Source of the DNA: JBBPYR01 sp038199755
Lineage (GTDB): Bacteria; Chloroflexota; Ktedonobacteria; Ktedonobacterales; Ktedonobacteraceae
NCBI GenBank assembly: GCA_038199755.1
Contig: JBBPYR010000110.1
Span: 1 to 9,818, forward strand
Direction: 5' to 3'
DNA length: 9,818 nt
The notes under the pieces are model-generated. The model saw only the letters and a list, made by a program, of their open reading frames with translations. It made no database searches and had not been told where the DNA came from. The translations under genes and the position numbers were made by a program. Position 1 is the stretch's first letter. Each line of letters begins with the position of its first letter. Positions 1 through 7,041 of the stretch are shown piece by piece.

Positions 1-1109
1 AGGCGTTTGATGGTTGCAGCGCACTCGTCTTTCAGCTCTTGATACACTTGTGCGGTTGGTCGAATTTGGTTGAGCATGCCGACGGACTGCCCAACAAAGT
101 AATTGATCAACTTCTTGCCGCCCTCACCTCCCGCGCGTGCGTCTTGCTGAATACTGAGTTGTGCATCCATGGTTAGCAAGGTGTGTAATGGCATTTGTAG
201 AGGTTTGGGATTGGCCGGGTCTTCCCAGGCATCGGTCCAGGCGGAACGGAGTTGCCGTGCCGGTTTGCCCGTGGAGGCACGTGAACGCAGGGTATCGCTG
301 GACGTTGCATGTAGGAATTTCTCTTTTACCACGGGATGCGTCTCGGCCTCCTCGGTCATTAGCCAGATCGAGCCTGTCCACACGCCCTGCGCACCCAGCG
401 CGAGTGCCGCCGCCATTTGTCGCCCGCTGGCAATTCCACCTGCGCTGACGACGGGTATGGGAGCCACGGCATCCACAACCTGTGGTGTCAGCACCATGGT
501 GGCGATCTCGCCAGTGTGACCACCCGCCTCAAAGCCTTGGGCAATGATCAGGTCTACCCCGGCTTCCTTTTGATGCATCGCGTGTTTCACCGCACCGACC
601 AGGGCACCGACACGCACCCCTTGTTGGTGGGCGCGCTCAATGATGTAGGGAGGGGGGACGCCTAGCGCGTTGACAATCAGTTTCACGGGATAGGAGAGGG
701 CGATATCGACTAGTTGGATGCCCCGCTTCTCGGAAATGCCCAGCCCCGCTCTGGATGCGAGGGTAGCAGAGGTAGTCCGCTTGGGGACATGATGGTCCTC
801 TAGCAGCTTGTCGAGGAAATCGCGGTGTCCCTGTGGGATGTGTCGTTGGAGTTGTTCAAGCGAAAAGCCGCCTTCCTCGCGCCCGACATACTGCTCTGGA
901 ATGATCAGGTCGATGCCGAAGGATTTGCCCGCGCACTCTTTGCTGAGCATCTGCAAGGCTTGATCGAGCTGCTCTGGCTCCATCCCGGCGGCTCCTAGTA
1001 CGCCAAAGCCACCCGCTTTGCTTACCGCAGCGATGACAGCCGGACTATGACTGAAGGCGAAAATAGGTGCGTCAATTTCATAGATGTCGCATAAATTGGT
1101 GTGCATCAT
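1..1109 (-). CDS. Nitronate monooxygenase family flavoprotein (3' end outside window)
   Basis: FMN-dependent TIM-barrel enzyme of the nitronate monooxygenase / 2-nitropropane dioxygenase family (related to FabK-type enoyl reductases), expected to be cytosolic and to oxidise alkyl nitronates or a similar substrate. My translation from 1109 gives 369 codons without a stop down to the window edge. Visible motifs: an N-terminal barrel strand with KAGGFGVLGAAG (residues 31-42), the phosphate-binding and catalytic segment FEAGGHTGEIA with the likely catalytic His at about 198, then VVSAGGIASG and LGAQGVWTGS. Two Met codons are adjacent (1109 and 1106). AGGAG at 1118-1114 sits 4 nt from the first and 7 nt from the second, so 1106 may be the true start. 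It lies 51 nt downstream of the MaoC-like remnant and in the same direction, so it probably belonged to the same operon and may use read-through transcription. No convincing own promoter was seen. The exact substrate cannot be told from sequence. Confidence 0.9.
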   Translation of the reverse strand, partial: MMHTNLCDIYEIDAPIFAFSHSPAVIAAVSKAGGFGVLGAAGMEPEQLDQALQMLSKECAGKSFGIDLIIPEQYVGREEGGFSLEQLQRHIPQGHRDFLDKLLEDHHVPKRTTSATLASRAGLGISEKRGIQLVDIALSYPVKLIVNALGVPPPYIIERAHQQGVRVGALVGAVKHAMHQKEAGVDLIIAQGFEAGGHTGEIATMVLTPQVVDAVAPIPVVSAGGIASGRQMAAALALGAQGVWTGSIWLMTEEAETHPVVKEKFLHATSSDTLRSRASTGKPARQLRSAWTDAWEDPANPKPLQMPLHTLLTMDAQLSIQQDARAGGEGGKKLINYFVGQSVGMLNQIRPTAQVYQELKDECAATIKR

Positions 1110-1160
1110 AAAACTCCTGTATGAGATATCTTCTCTCGTGCTTTATGTGGACGTGTTACG

Positions 1161-1421
1161 TTATACACTCTTTGTTGTCTCTGTCACGCGGTGGGGAAGC
1201 GAGACGACGACCGTTCCGGGGCCGACTGAGATCCCTTTCGCGTTCTCGGACCACATCTGCAACTCAACGAGTGCTTCTTCACCTTCTTGCCACTTACGCT
1301 TGACGATGCCTGTGGTGACGACAGTATCACCTGCGGTATTGAATACCTTCATACGAAAGCCTTTCAGACTCTTCATGACCCCGCCGAGACCAATAAACTC
1401 GCGTGTCGTGCGTTCCCACAT
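1161..1421 (-). pseudogene. MaoC-like hot-dog dehydratase, C-terminal fragment (N-terminal half missing)
   Basis: An 86-codon open frame resembles the C-terminal half of MaoC-like acyl dehydratases. It has the MWERTTREFIG helix, then GFRMKVFNTAGDTV, a strand ending LVELQMWSENAKG, and the closing SVGPGTVVVSLP strand. In full-length relatives about 60-70 residues precede MWERT, including the catalytic Asp/His of the hot-dog helix. They are absent here. In-frame codons upstream of the ATG read only 13 residues back to a TAG. A good AAGGAG lies 9 nt before the ATG, so the fragment may still be translated, but without the catalytic helix it is unlikely to be an active hydratase. An alternative is a genuine small hot-dog subunit, which I think is less likely. 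It follows the frameshifted dehydratase remnant by 50 nt, the usual order of the intact gene pair. Confidence 0.65.
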
Positions 1422-1471
1422 CCCTACGTTCTCCTTCTTTTCGTTTATGTATGTGGGCTACAAATGACTTG

Positions 1472-1721
1472 TTATTCTTGTGTCACTTTGCTGGCATGGG
1501 GCGTATACTGGTACATGCCAGTGCGCATTCTGGCGACTGGCTGCGCGCTGGTTGAGAATCTCTGACTCCCAGACAATAAAGGCACCGCGCCCAACACTGG
1601 TCTCTTTTGGTGTGCAGGAGAGCAACTTGCGCCCCTTCATACGGACGCGGTCGCCGACTACTACCGGCTGGAGGTAATCGATCTCGATGTCGGTTGCGAA
1701 GAAGCTAGGTGATGGAGGCAT
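1472..1721 (-). pseudogene. FAS1-like / MaoC N-domain dehydratase remnant, 5'-truncated and frameshifted
   Basis: The first frame from the Met at 1721 gives SFFATDIEIDYLQPV, then VGDRVRMKGRKL, CTPKETSVGRGAF and VWESEILNQ. This is the second half of a FAS1-like dehydratase / MaoC N-terminal-type hot-dog domain. After the NQ the frame degenerates, but shifting frame at about 1541-1549 (a GCGCGC stretch) restores the family-like ending PVARMRTGMYQYTPHASK and a TAA at 1472-1474. The uncorrected frame runs on to 1458. So one extra base, or two missing bases, separates the two parts. The N-terminal 80 or so residues expected in intact relatives are missing: upstream codons are open for only eight residues before a TAA at 1746-1748, and there is no properly spaced ribosome binding site for Met 1721. 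The broken end lies just beyond the stop codon of the ferritin-like gene. Intact relatives act as (3R)-hydroxyacyl-CoA dehydratases or hydratases. Confidence 0.72.
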
Positions 1722-1754
1722 CTTTTCTGCATAGGTGCCACATCGTTATAAACC

Positions 1755-3023
1755 CTAGTTCGCGGTTATATGTGCTTCCAACTGGGTGGCAAATGTGTGT
1801 AAGCTGGCGGCAACGCTCTGCAAGGTAGGCGACACAGCCTCTCCCTCACAAAGTTTGTTGCTATAGGCTGCTAGTTCTAAGAAACGCTCGTGCAGAATAA
1901 TCCAGGCACTATAGTGATGGGGCAGGATGTAGCCTGCTCGATACATCTCGAAGCTCGGACCCGCTGTCTGGGCGGATGGCTGCACGTCGATTGGTAGTGT
2001 TGTGAGCAGCGTTCCCAGTGGGCGAATAGCCTCAAACATCATGTTGACGGCAATGTCGCTGAGCAATTTCTGTTCTTCCCCTGTTTCACTGCCATGAATG
2101 AAGTAGCGTAATAGCGTTTGGAGCAGCACCTCGTAACAGGCATTAAACAACTCTGACACAGCGGCTGTGTGCGGCTCGGTGATCAGCACAAAATCAGCTG
2201 GGTCGCTGGGTGGACGAACAAACGCTGCCACAGTGGAGCGCGCAGGCTCAAACTGCGGGTCCTGCTGTTTGAGATCAGCATATTCTTGTGCGATATCGAG
2301 AAACTTGCCATAGTGCGAGTGACGCCAATCTCCACGGGAACCCTCACCCTGTTCAACGATCGTCTCAATGGCTTGTACCGCTGAAGCGAGGTCTGTCACC
2401 GGAAGCAGCTCGGGCCAAGAGAAATATTCCTGCGTGGCTTGCGCTCGTGGTGGTCCAATAAAGACTTGTTTCTCACCGTACTTGTCTACCAGATGGCGAA
2501 AACCTTGCTCAATACCGCGATAGAGATGGCCCACGGTCGCGAAGTCCTGTGTTTGCGGAACGAGCTCGTCTGTGAGTGGAAGGTCTGGTTTGGGGATTGC
2601 GAGAACCTCAAACTCAGGTGCGTCTTGCAGCTCCATCCCTTCTGGCCGTTCGAGATAGAGAAAATGTTGTAGTGTGCCACTGCCAAATGGCAGCAAGGCC
2701 ATTTGCACGCCTGGGGGAAAGTACTTTGCCTTCTGTGGAAAGTTGGGACGCCCAAAGAATGGGATAGAGCCTATCGCCGAAAGAAGATTACTGACTAGGG
2801 TGAGATGTAACATCTCTTGTGTCGCAACCAGCGAGATCGCTCGCTCCCAACGTTTGATTGCCTCTAACTGGGTCGCCGTTACCCCTTCGCTGACATCCTG
2901 TTTCAAGCTGAATGCCGCGAATAAGTACTGGCACATAATCATATGTTCTAGCGACGATGCTTCGGAAAGCATATAAATGAGTTCTTCACGATCCTCAATC
3001 TTGATCGGATTCTCCTGGGCCAT
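1755..3023 (-). CDS. Ferritin-like domain protein (VioB/StaD-type, PF12902-like)
   Basis: A 422-residue protein with an N-terminal ferritin-like four-helix domain of the kind found in VioB and other tailoring proteins, likely a di-iron or metal-binding cytosolic protein. Helix A carries LSEASSLEHMIMCQYLFAAF (E26), helix B carries ATQEMLHL, an ExxH pair at E70/H73. A later helix has the GIEQGF Glu (about 172), and the SHYGKFLDI segment (His 235/237) matches the position of the last metal-ligand motif in the family. The C-terminal half (about 280-420) is helical with no motif I recognise. No signal peptide or membrane segment is visible. The start at 3023 is preceded by GGAAGGA about 10 nt upstream and by a near-consensus promoter. 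Function is not known; the enzyme activity of this subgroup outside pigment and indolocarbazole pathways is undefined. No pigment biosynthesis genes are adjacent. Confidence 0.85.
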   Translation of the reverse strand: MAQENPIKIEDREELIYMLSEASSLEHMIMCQYLFAAFSLKQDVSEGVTATQLEAIKRWERAISLVATQEMLHLTLVSNLLSAIGSIPFFGRPNFPQKAKYFPPGVQMALLPFGSGTLQHFLYLERPEGMELQDAPEFEVLAIPKPDLPLTDELVPQTQDFATVGHLYRGIEQGFRHLVDKYGEKQVFIGPPRAQATQEYFSWPELLPVTDLASAVQAIETIVEQGEGSRGDWRHSHYGKFLDIAQEYADLKQQDPQFEPARSTVAAFVRPPSDPADFVLITEPHTAAVSELFNACYEVLLQTLLRYFIHGSETGEEQKLLSDIAVNMMFEAIRPLGTLLTTLPIDVQPSAQTAGPSFEMYRAGYILPHHYSAWIILHERFLELAAYSNKLCEGEAVSPTLQSVAASLHTFATQLEAHITAN

Positions 3024-3097
3024 ACTGCCTTGTTCCTTCCATTTGATGCAGCCTACACTTTGTAGACCGTAGAATCTGAGGTTGTGGAACCTTCATT

Positions 3098-3127
3098 ACT
3101 ATAGCCTATGCGCGTTTTGCATGTCAA
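3098..3127 (-). promoter_or_regulatory. Sigma-70-type promoter for the ferritin-like gene
   Basis: On the minus strand a perfect TTGACA (3127-3122) is followed by an 18-nt spacer and TATAGT (3103-3098, five of six consensus bases). The expected start of transcription is near 3091, giving a leader of roughly 68 nt. The transcript would begin almost directly with a small stem-loop, AGGTT/AACCT around a 4-nt loop (3079-3092), and carries a second, CTACA/TGTAG with a 3-nt loop (3053-3065). No known riboswitch is recognised in the leader. This is a strong promoter match for the window. Confidence 0.65.
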
Positions 3128-3166
3128 ATGGTAGCATAGCTGCACAGGTGCGCTGGTACCAACTTA

Positions 3167-3195
3167 TTGTCTCCATCGGGCCAGCGTGATATCCT
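3167..3195 (+). promoter_or_regulatory. Possible promoter for the poly-Glu protein gene
   Basis: TTGTCT (3167-3172), a 17-nt spacer and TATCCT (3190-3195) each match four of six consensus positions. They lie about 70 nt before the start codon at 3268, in the divergent intergenic region. This is a modest match; other boxes in this A/T-poor stretch are worse. Confidence 0.3.
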
Positions 3196-3267
3196 ATGGG
3201 GTAAGCTGATAGTAATCTTTACGCCGAGCTGTGACCAAACGCACTCAATATATGAACGGATTAGGTG

Positions 3268-4452
3268 ATGAGCGAATACCAACGTTACGAATTTATGACT
3301 GTTGATCGACCACTGACGCGGGCGCAACTCGATGCGGTCAATAGCTTGTCCAGTCACATTGAAGCATCTGCCACCCATGCTGTTATTGAATATAACTGGG
3401 GCGACTTCAAGCACGATCCCATTAAGGTGCTGCGCGAGTTCTTCGATGGCTTCCTCTATTGGGCCAACTGGGGTACGCCCCGATTGGCATTTCGCTTTCC
3501 GCAAGGAACCTTGCCTGCCAATCTCATCGATGGCTACGATCTCGATGATTTCGTCAATATCACCCGGCATGCGGGTTACGAGGTACTCGATATCCACTTT
3601 GATGAGATGGAACCACCCGACGAATGGATTGACTATGAACTGAGTCCGCTGATTGCTATGCGCGAAGAATTGATGGAAGGCGATCTGCGGTCACTCTACA
3701 TCGTCTGGTTAGCCGCTCAGTATTTTATCGGGGACGATGAGGAAGAGGAAGAAGAGGAGGAGGAAGAAGAAGAGGCAATGGATGATGAAGGTGAAGAAGA
3801 AGAAGAGGAGTACACCGTGCCAGCCGTTCCGCCCGCTTTTGGCTCGCTGACCGCCGCACAATTTGCATTAGTAGAATTGTTTCGGGTGCCGCAAGAACTG
3901 CTTGGAGCGGTAGCTCGCCATAGCAGTGCAGCCGCGCCATCGACAGCCGATGATTTTGCCGCATGGATCACGTTGTTACCAGCAGGTCGCCGCGAAGAGT
4001 ATCTGGTTCGCTTAGCACACAATGAGCCAGGTCTGAGCCGTCTCCTCGTGACGGAATTGCGCGAACTGGGTCGAGGCGGCACAAAGACGACACCAGTAAA
4101 AGGTGAGCGCGTTAGCTACGCTACGCTAATCACTGAAAGCAAGGCTGTGAAAGCTCAGATGGCACGGGAGAAGAAAGAGCAGGAACGCTTGGCTCGTGAG
4201 CGTCGTCTGCAAGAAGTTCACGATCATCAAGATACATACTGGCGTCAAGTCGAGAAGGATGCAGGGCGTGGTACCGCTGCTGGCTATGACGAAGCCACGC
4301 GCTTACTGATCGATTTGCGGGGAGCTGCTGCACAATTCAAAGAGACGAGCCAGTTTCAAGAGCGTTTCAGCGTGTGGGTGCGGTCCCATATGCGCCGCCC
4401 TGCCTTGCTCAAACGCTTGCAGGAGCGTCAATTCACGGTGCCACAAGCATGA
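3268..4452 (+). CDS. Conserved protein of unknown function with poly-glutamate tract and coiled coil
   Basis: About 394 residues, no named domain that I can assign. An N-terminal part (residues 1-155, numbered from the GTG) begins EYQRYEFMTVDRPLT and contains EYNWGDF, a WANWGTPRLAF strand and VDIHFDEMEP-like acidic segments; it looks like a folded domain shared by hypothetical proteins of Chloroflexota and cyanobacteria (from memory, weak). A low-complexity acidic segment follows (157-182, mostly Glu), then a mostly helical region, then a charged segment rich in Lys, Arg and Glu (about 290-322) that should form a coiled coil, and a helical C-terminus. There is no signal peptide or membrane helix. 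The frame opens with GTG at 3265 directly followed by ATG at 3268; I prefer the ATG because a GGA lies 8 nt upstream. It is separated by 115 nt from the kinase gene, which has its own likely promoter. Confidence 0.85.
   Translation: MSEYQRYEFMTVDRPLTRAQLDAVNSLSSHIEASATHAVIEYNWGDFKHDPIKVLREFFDGFLYWANWGTPRLAFRFPQGTLPANLIDGYDLDDFVNITRHAGYEVLDIHFDEMEPPDEWIDYELSPLIAMREELMEGDLRSLYIVWLAAQYFIGDDEEEEEEEEEEEEAMDDEGEEEEEEYTVPAVPPAFGSLTAAQFALVELFRVPQELLGAVARHSSAAAPSTADDFAAWITLLPAGRREEYLVRLAHNEPGLSRLLVTELRELGRGGTKTTPVKGERVSYATLITESKAVKAQMAREKKEQERLARERRLQEVHDHQDTYWRQVEKDAGRGTAAGYDEATRLLIDLRGAAAQFKETSQFQERFSVWVRSHMRRPALLKRLQERQFTVPQA
3733..3810 (+). repeat. Low-complexity GAA/GAG tract encoding poly-Glu
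   Basis: Purine-only run of alternating GAA and GAG codons, broken once by an AMDDEG segment, coding about 26 acidic residues inside the unknown protein. The mixture of the two Glu codons argues for selection on protein charge as well as slippage. Such tracts vary in length between strains. Confidence 0.85.
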
Positions 4453-4496
4453 GAGAAAGGGTACCTCTCAAGAAATGGGATGCGGCAACGTTTATA

Positions 4497-4526
4497 TTGA
4501 CAAGGGAAGAGCAACACACATACCAT
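4497..4526 (+). promoter_or_regulatory. Likely promoter of the kinase operon
   Basis: A perfect TTGACA (4497-4502), 18-nt spacer and TACCAT (4521-4526, four of six with the key T, A and last T kept) stand about 40 nt before the kinase start. The ribosome binding site AGGGAG (4553-4558) follows with 9 nt to the ATG. This suggests that the kinase and the genes after it are transcribed separately from the poly-Glu gene. Confidence 0.5.
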
Positions 4527-4567
4527 TGAGAACAATATATTCAGATATTTCCAGGGAGTGACGACAT

Positions 4568-6541
4568 ATGGCAGATCGTGCGGGTCAACTATTGGGCAAT
4601 TATCGACTCATACGCCTGCTTGGACGCGGTGGCTTTGCGGAAGTCTATCTGGGAGAACATCTTCACCTGAATACGCAAGCCGCTATTAAACTCCTATCCG
4701 CACAACTTGATGGGAACGAGCTTGAGCACTTTCGCGACGAGGCACGCCTGGTTGCTCGTCTAGAGCATCCCCATATTGTGCGTGTCCTCGACTTTGGTGT
4801 GGCCGAGGGTGTTCCTTTTCTAGTGATGAGCTATGCCAGCAATGGTACACTTCGCACACTCTATCCCAAGGGCAGCAGACTTCCCTTACACACGATAGTA
4901 GCCTACGCCCGACAGGTTGCGTCCGCCCTACAGCACGCACACAATGAGAAATTGATTCATCGCGACGTGAAGCCGGAAAACATGCTACTGGATAAGCAAG
5001 GCACTATTCTCCTCAGTGATTTTGGTCTGGCAACGGTCGCGCAGAGCTCAAATACGCAAACGCCGGGCGATATCGCGGGCACCGTCACCTATATGGCACC
5101 AGAGCAATTACGTGGTAAACCCTGCCCTGCTAGCGATCAGTACGCGCTTGGCGTGGTGATCTATGAATGGCTTTGTGGTACTACACCATTTCATGGTCAC
5201 GGCTACGAGGCGGCGACCCAGCATATCCTGACGCCACCACCGTCATTATGCGAAAAGTTACCCACGCTCCCAAAATCGATTGAAGACGTCGTGCTGCGTA
5301 CACTGGAAAAGGATCAGCATAAACGCTTCGCCAGCATACAAGAGTTCGCCAATATGTTGGAACAGGTCTATCAAGCGGCGGCATCATCCATGCCAGAAAT
5401 TGCCACGACTCCCATGACGCCCAGTGCGTCTATAGTAGTCTCGGATCAAACCACTGCCGCGCCTGAGCCAACGCAATACCTCAAAACACCCGTTCAGGCG
5501 AAAACGGAGGTGATAAACAAAACTGAACGTAACGCGCCGATGCCCGTGATTACACGACTATCCAGTATCTCCGCTGTTCCTGGCACAACCTATGCCATCT
5601 ATCGCGGCCATCAAGCTGCCTTGGCAAGCGTCACATGGTCGCCTGATAGCAAACGCATAGCCTCAGCAGGGCACGATCAGACGGTGCAGGTGTGGACGCC
5701 GTTCCCGATGGGGCCACGAGAACAAGCCATTAACGCAACTAACACAACGCACGTACCGCCTATACAGGACACCGTGCTTGTCTATCATGGTCACGCGGGA
5801 CTGGTTTCAGCTCTGGCCTGGTCGCACGACGGAACACGTATCGCCTCTGGCTCCTGGGATACGACTGTGCAAACCTGGGAAACGCTTACAGGCAAAAAGC
5901 TGCTCAACTATCGCAATCACACGAAAGGCGTGTTGGCGGTGGCGTGGTCGCCCGACGATCAGCGCATGGCCTCTGGCGGTTATGATCAAAGCGTGCAACT
6001 CTGGCATGCCGCCACGGGCCAGCACCTTTTGAGCTACAAACACCTCTCTGGCGTGGCTGCTCTGGCCTGGTCTCCCAGTGGCAAGTACATTGCTTCTGGC
6101 GGTTATGATCAGGCGGCACATATCTGGGACACGAGTACAGGCAGTCAACTCTTTACCTATCATGCGCACTCTGGGGCGATACAAGCCATTTCCTGGTTCG
6201 CCGATGGTAAGCGTATCGCCACGGGTAGTAGAGATGGTACTATACACGTATGGGATCTAAGTAGGCAGATGGGTAAACTGCTGACAAAAGGAAAGCCACT
6301 CATATATCGTGGCCATACGGGGCCAGTGCATACGCTCACCTGCTCACCCAGCGGCAAATACATCGCCTCTGGCGGCAAGGATGGTACTGTGCAGGTATGG
6401 GATAGTATCACGGGGAACGCTCTTTTCACGTATCGTACCCATACCGCAAGCATCACCAGCGTTGCCTGGTCGCCCGACAGTCGTTATCTAGCATCTGCCA
6501 GCGAAGATAAAACGGTGCATATTTGGTTTGCCCCATTTTAG
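4568..6541 (+). CDS. Ser/Thr protein kinase with C-terminal seven-bladed WD40 propeller
   Basis: A 657-residue signalling protein. The Hanks-type kinase domain covers about residues 13-265: glycine loop GRGGFAEV (19-26), ATP-binding Lys 41 in AAIKLL, helix-C Glu 58, catalytic loop HRDVKPEN (131-138), DFG (151-153), the GTVTYMAPE activation segment end (171-179). All key residues are present, so it should be active, and it is an RD kinase. A Thr/Pro/Ala-rich linker (about 266-340) has several possible autophosphorylation sites. Seven WD40 repeats follow (about 345-657), enough for one closed propeller, probably the substrate or partner platform. Repeat 1 carries a long insert after VQVW (about 378-403), and repeat 5 a shorter one. 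No transmembrane segment is seen between the two parts, so the protein should be cytosolic, unlike many bacterial kinases of this class. AGGGAG lies 9 nt before the ATG. The RidA-family gene follows after 17 nt. Confidence 0.96.
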   Translation: MADRAGQLLGNYRLIRLLGRGGFAEVYLGEHLHLNTQAAIKLLSAQLDGNELEHFRDEARLVARLEHPHIVRVLDFGVAEGVPFLVMSYASNGTLRTLYPKGSRLPLHTIVAYARQVASALQHAHNEKLIHRDVKPENMLLDKQGTILLSDFGLATVAQSSNTQTPGDIAGTVTYMAPEQLRGKPCPASDQYALGVVIYEWLCGTTPFHGHGYEAATQHILTPPPSLCEKLPTLPKSIEDVVLRTLEKDQHKRFASIQEFANMLEQVYQAAASSMPEIATTPMTPSASIVVSDQTTAAPEPTQYLKTPVQAKTEVINKTERNAPMPVITRLSSISAVPGTTYAIYRGHQAALASVTWSPDSKRIASAGHDQTVQVWTPFPMGPREQAINATNTTHVPPIQDTVLVYHGHAGLVSALAWSHDGTRIASGSWDTTVQTWETLTGKKLLNYRNHTKGVLAVAWSPDDQRMASGGYDQSVQLWHAATGQHLLSYKHLSGVAALAWSPSGKYIASGGYDQAAHIWDTSTGSQLFTYHAHSGAIQAISWFADGKRIATGSRDGTIHVWDLSRQMGKLLTKGKPLIYRGHTGPVHTLTCSPSGKYIASGGKDGTVQVWDSITGNALFTYRTHTASITSVAWSPDSRYLASASEDKTVHIWFAPF

Positions 6542-6558
6542 AAGGAGAAGGATAAACT

Positions 6559-7041
6559 ATGGAGATCGAAGCCAAACTACAAGCGATGGGACTCGTCTTG
6601 CCAGAACCAGTGAAGGCGCCACCCACAATTCGTCTGCCTTTTGCGCCTGTACGCATTCGGGGCAATCGTGCCTACATCTCAGGGCATGGCCCGCAGACAC
6701 CTGATGGTACAATTCCGCCGCCGTTCGGCAAAGTTGGTGCCGAGGTCTCACTAGAGGAGGGCTATCAGGCGGCACGGCTCACCGCCCTCTCCATTCTGGG
6801 CAGTCTCAAACGTGCCTTAGGCGACCTGGATCGGGTAACGGCATGGTTACGCGTATTTGGCATGGTCAATTCCGCCCCTGGCTTTGCCAGCCAGCCAGCG
6901 GTCATCAACGGTTTCTCAGACCTGATTCTCGAACTCTACGGACCGGAGATAGGGCAACACGCCCGCGCCGCCGTGGGCTTAGCTGAACTGCCATTCTTTA
7001 TGCCCGTCGAGATCGAGGCGGAGGTGGAGATACGGGTATGA
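6559..7041 (+). CDS. RidA family protein (YjgF/YER057c/UK114), long subfamily
   Basis: A 160-residue RidA-fold protein. Members form homotrimers in the cytosol; true RidA hydrolyses reactive enamine/imine intermediates made by PLP enzymes. The C-terminal segment HARAAVG...LPFFMPVEIEAEVEI aligns without gaps to E. coli RidA as I recall it: R136 matches the essential Arg105 and E151 matches Glu120. The N-terminal half (EAKLQAMGL, YISGHGPQ, KVGAEVSLEEGYQAARLTALSIL) is typical of the longer 150-160-residue subfamily, whose substrate is not settled. The GAAGGAGAAGG stretch before the ATG gives good ribosome binding, and the gene begins 17 nt after the kinase stop. Its own stop overlaps the next start (ATGA), so translation of the two is probably coupled. 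Confidence 0.93.
   Translation: MEIEAKLQAMGLVLPEPVKAPPTIRLPFAPVRIRGNRAYISGHGPQTPDGTIPPPFGKVGAEVSLEEGYQAARLTALSILGSLKRALGDLDRVTAWLRVFGMVNSAPGFASQPAVINGFSDLILELYGPEIGQHARAAVGLAELPFFMPVEIEAEVEIRV

Noticed and set aside
161..665. Several plus-strand frames inside the NMO-family gene
   Set aside because: They lie opposite a clear flavoprotein coding frame and show no recognisable protein motif.
3124..3597. Minus-strand open frame of 157 codons opposite the unknown poly-Glu gene
   Set aside because: It overlaps the start of a better supported plus-strand gene and has no family-like sequence or ribosome binding site that I can see; it is a shadow frame.
3717..4082. Minus-strand frame rich in poly-Ser
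   Set aside because: The Ser run is the complement of the GAA/GAG tract of the real gene.
4451..4469. GAGAG...CTCTC possible hairpin after the poly-Glu gene
   Set aside because: Only five pairs and no following T-run, so not a supported terminator.
5807..6247. Minus-strand frame of 146 codons with repeated segments
   Set aside because: The repetition comes from the WD40 repeats on the plus strand.
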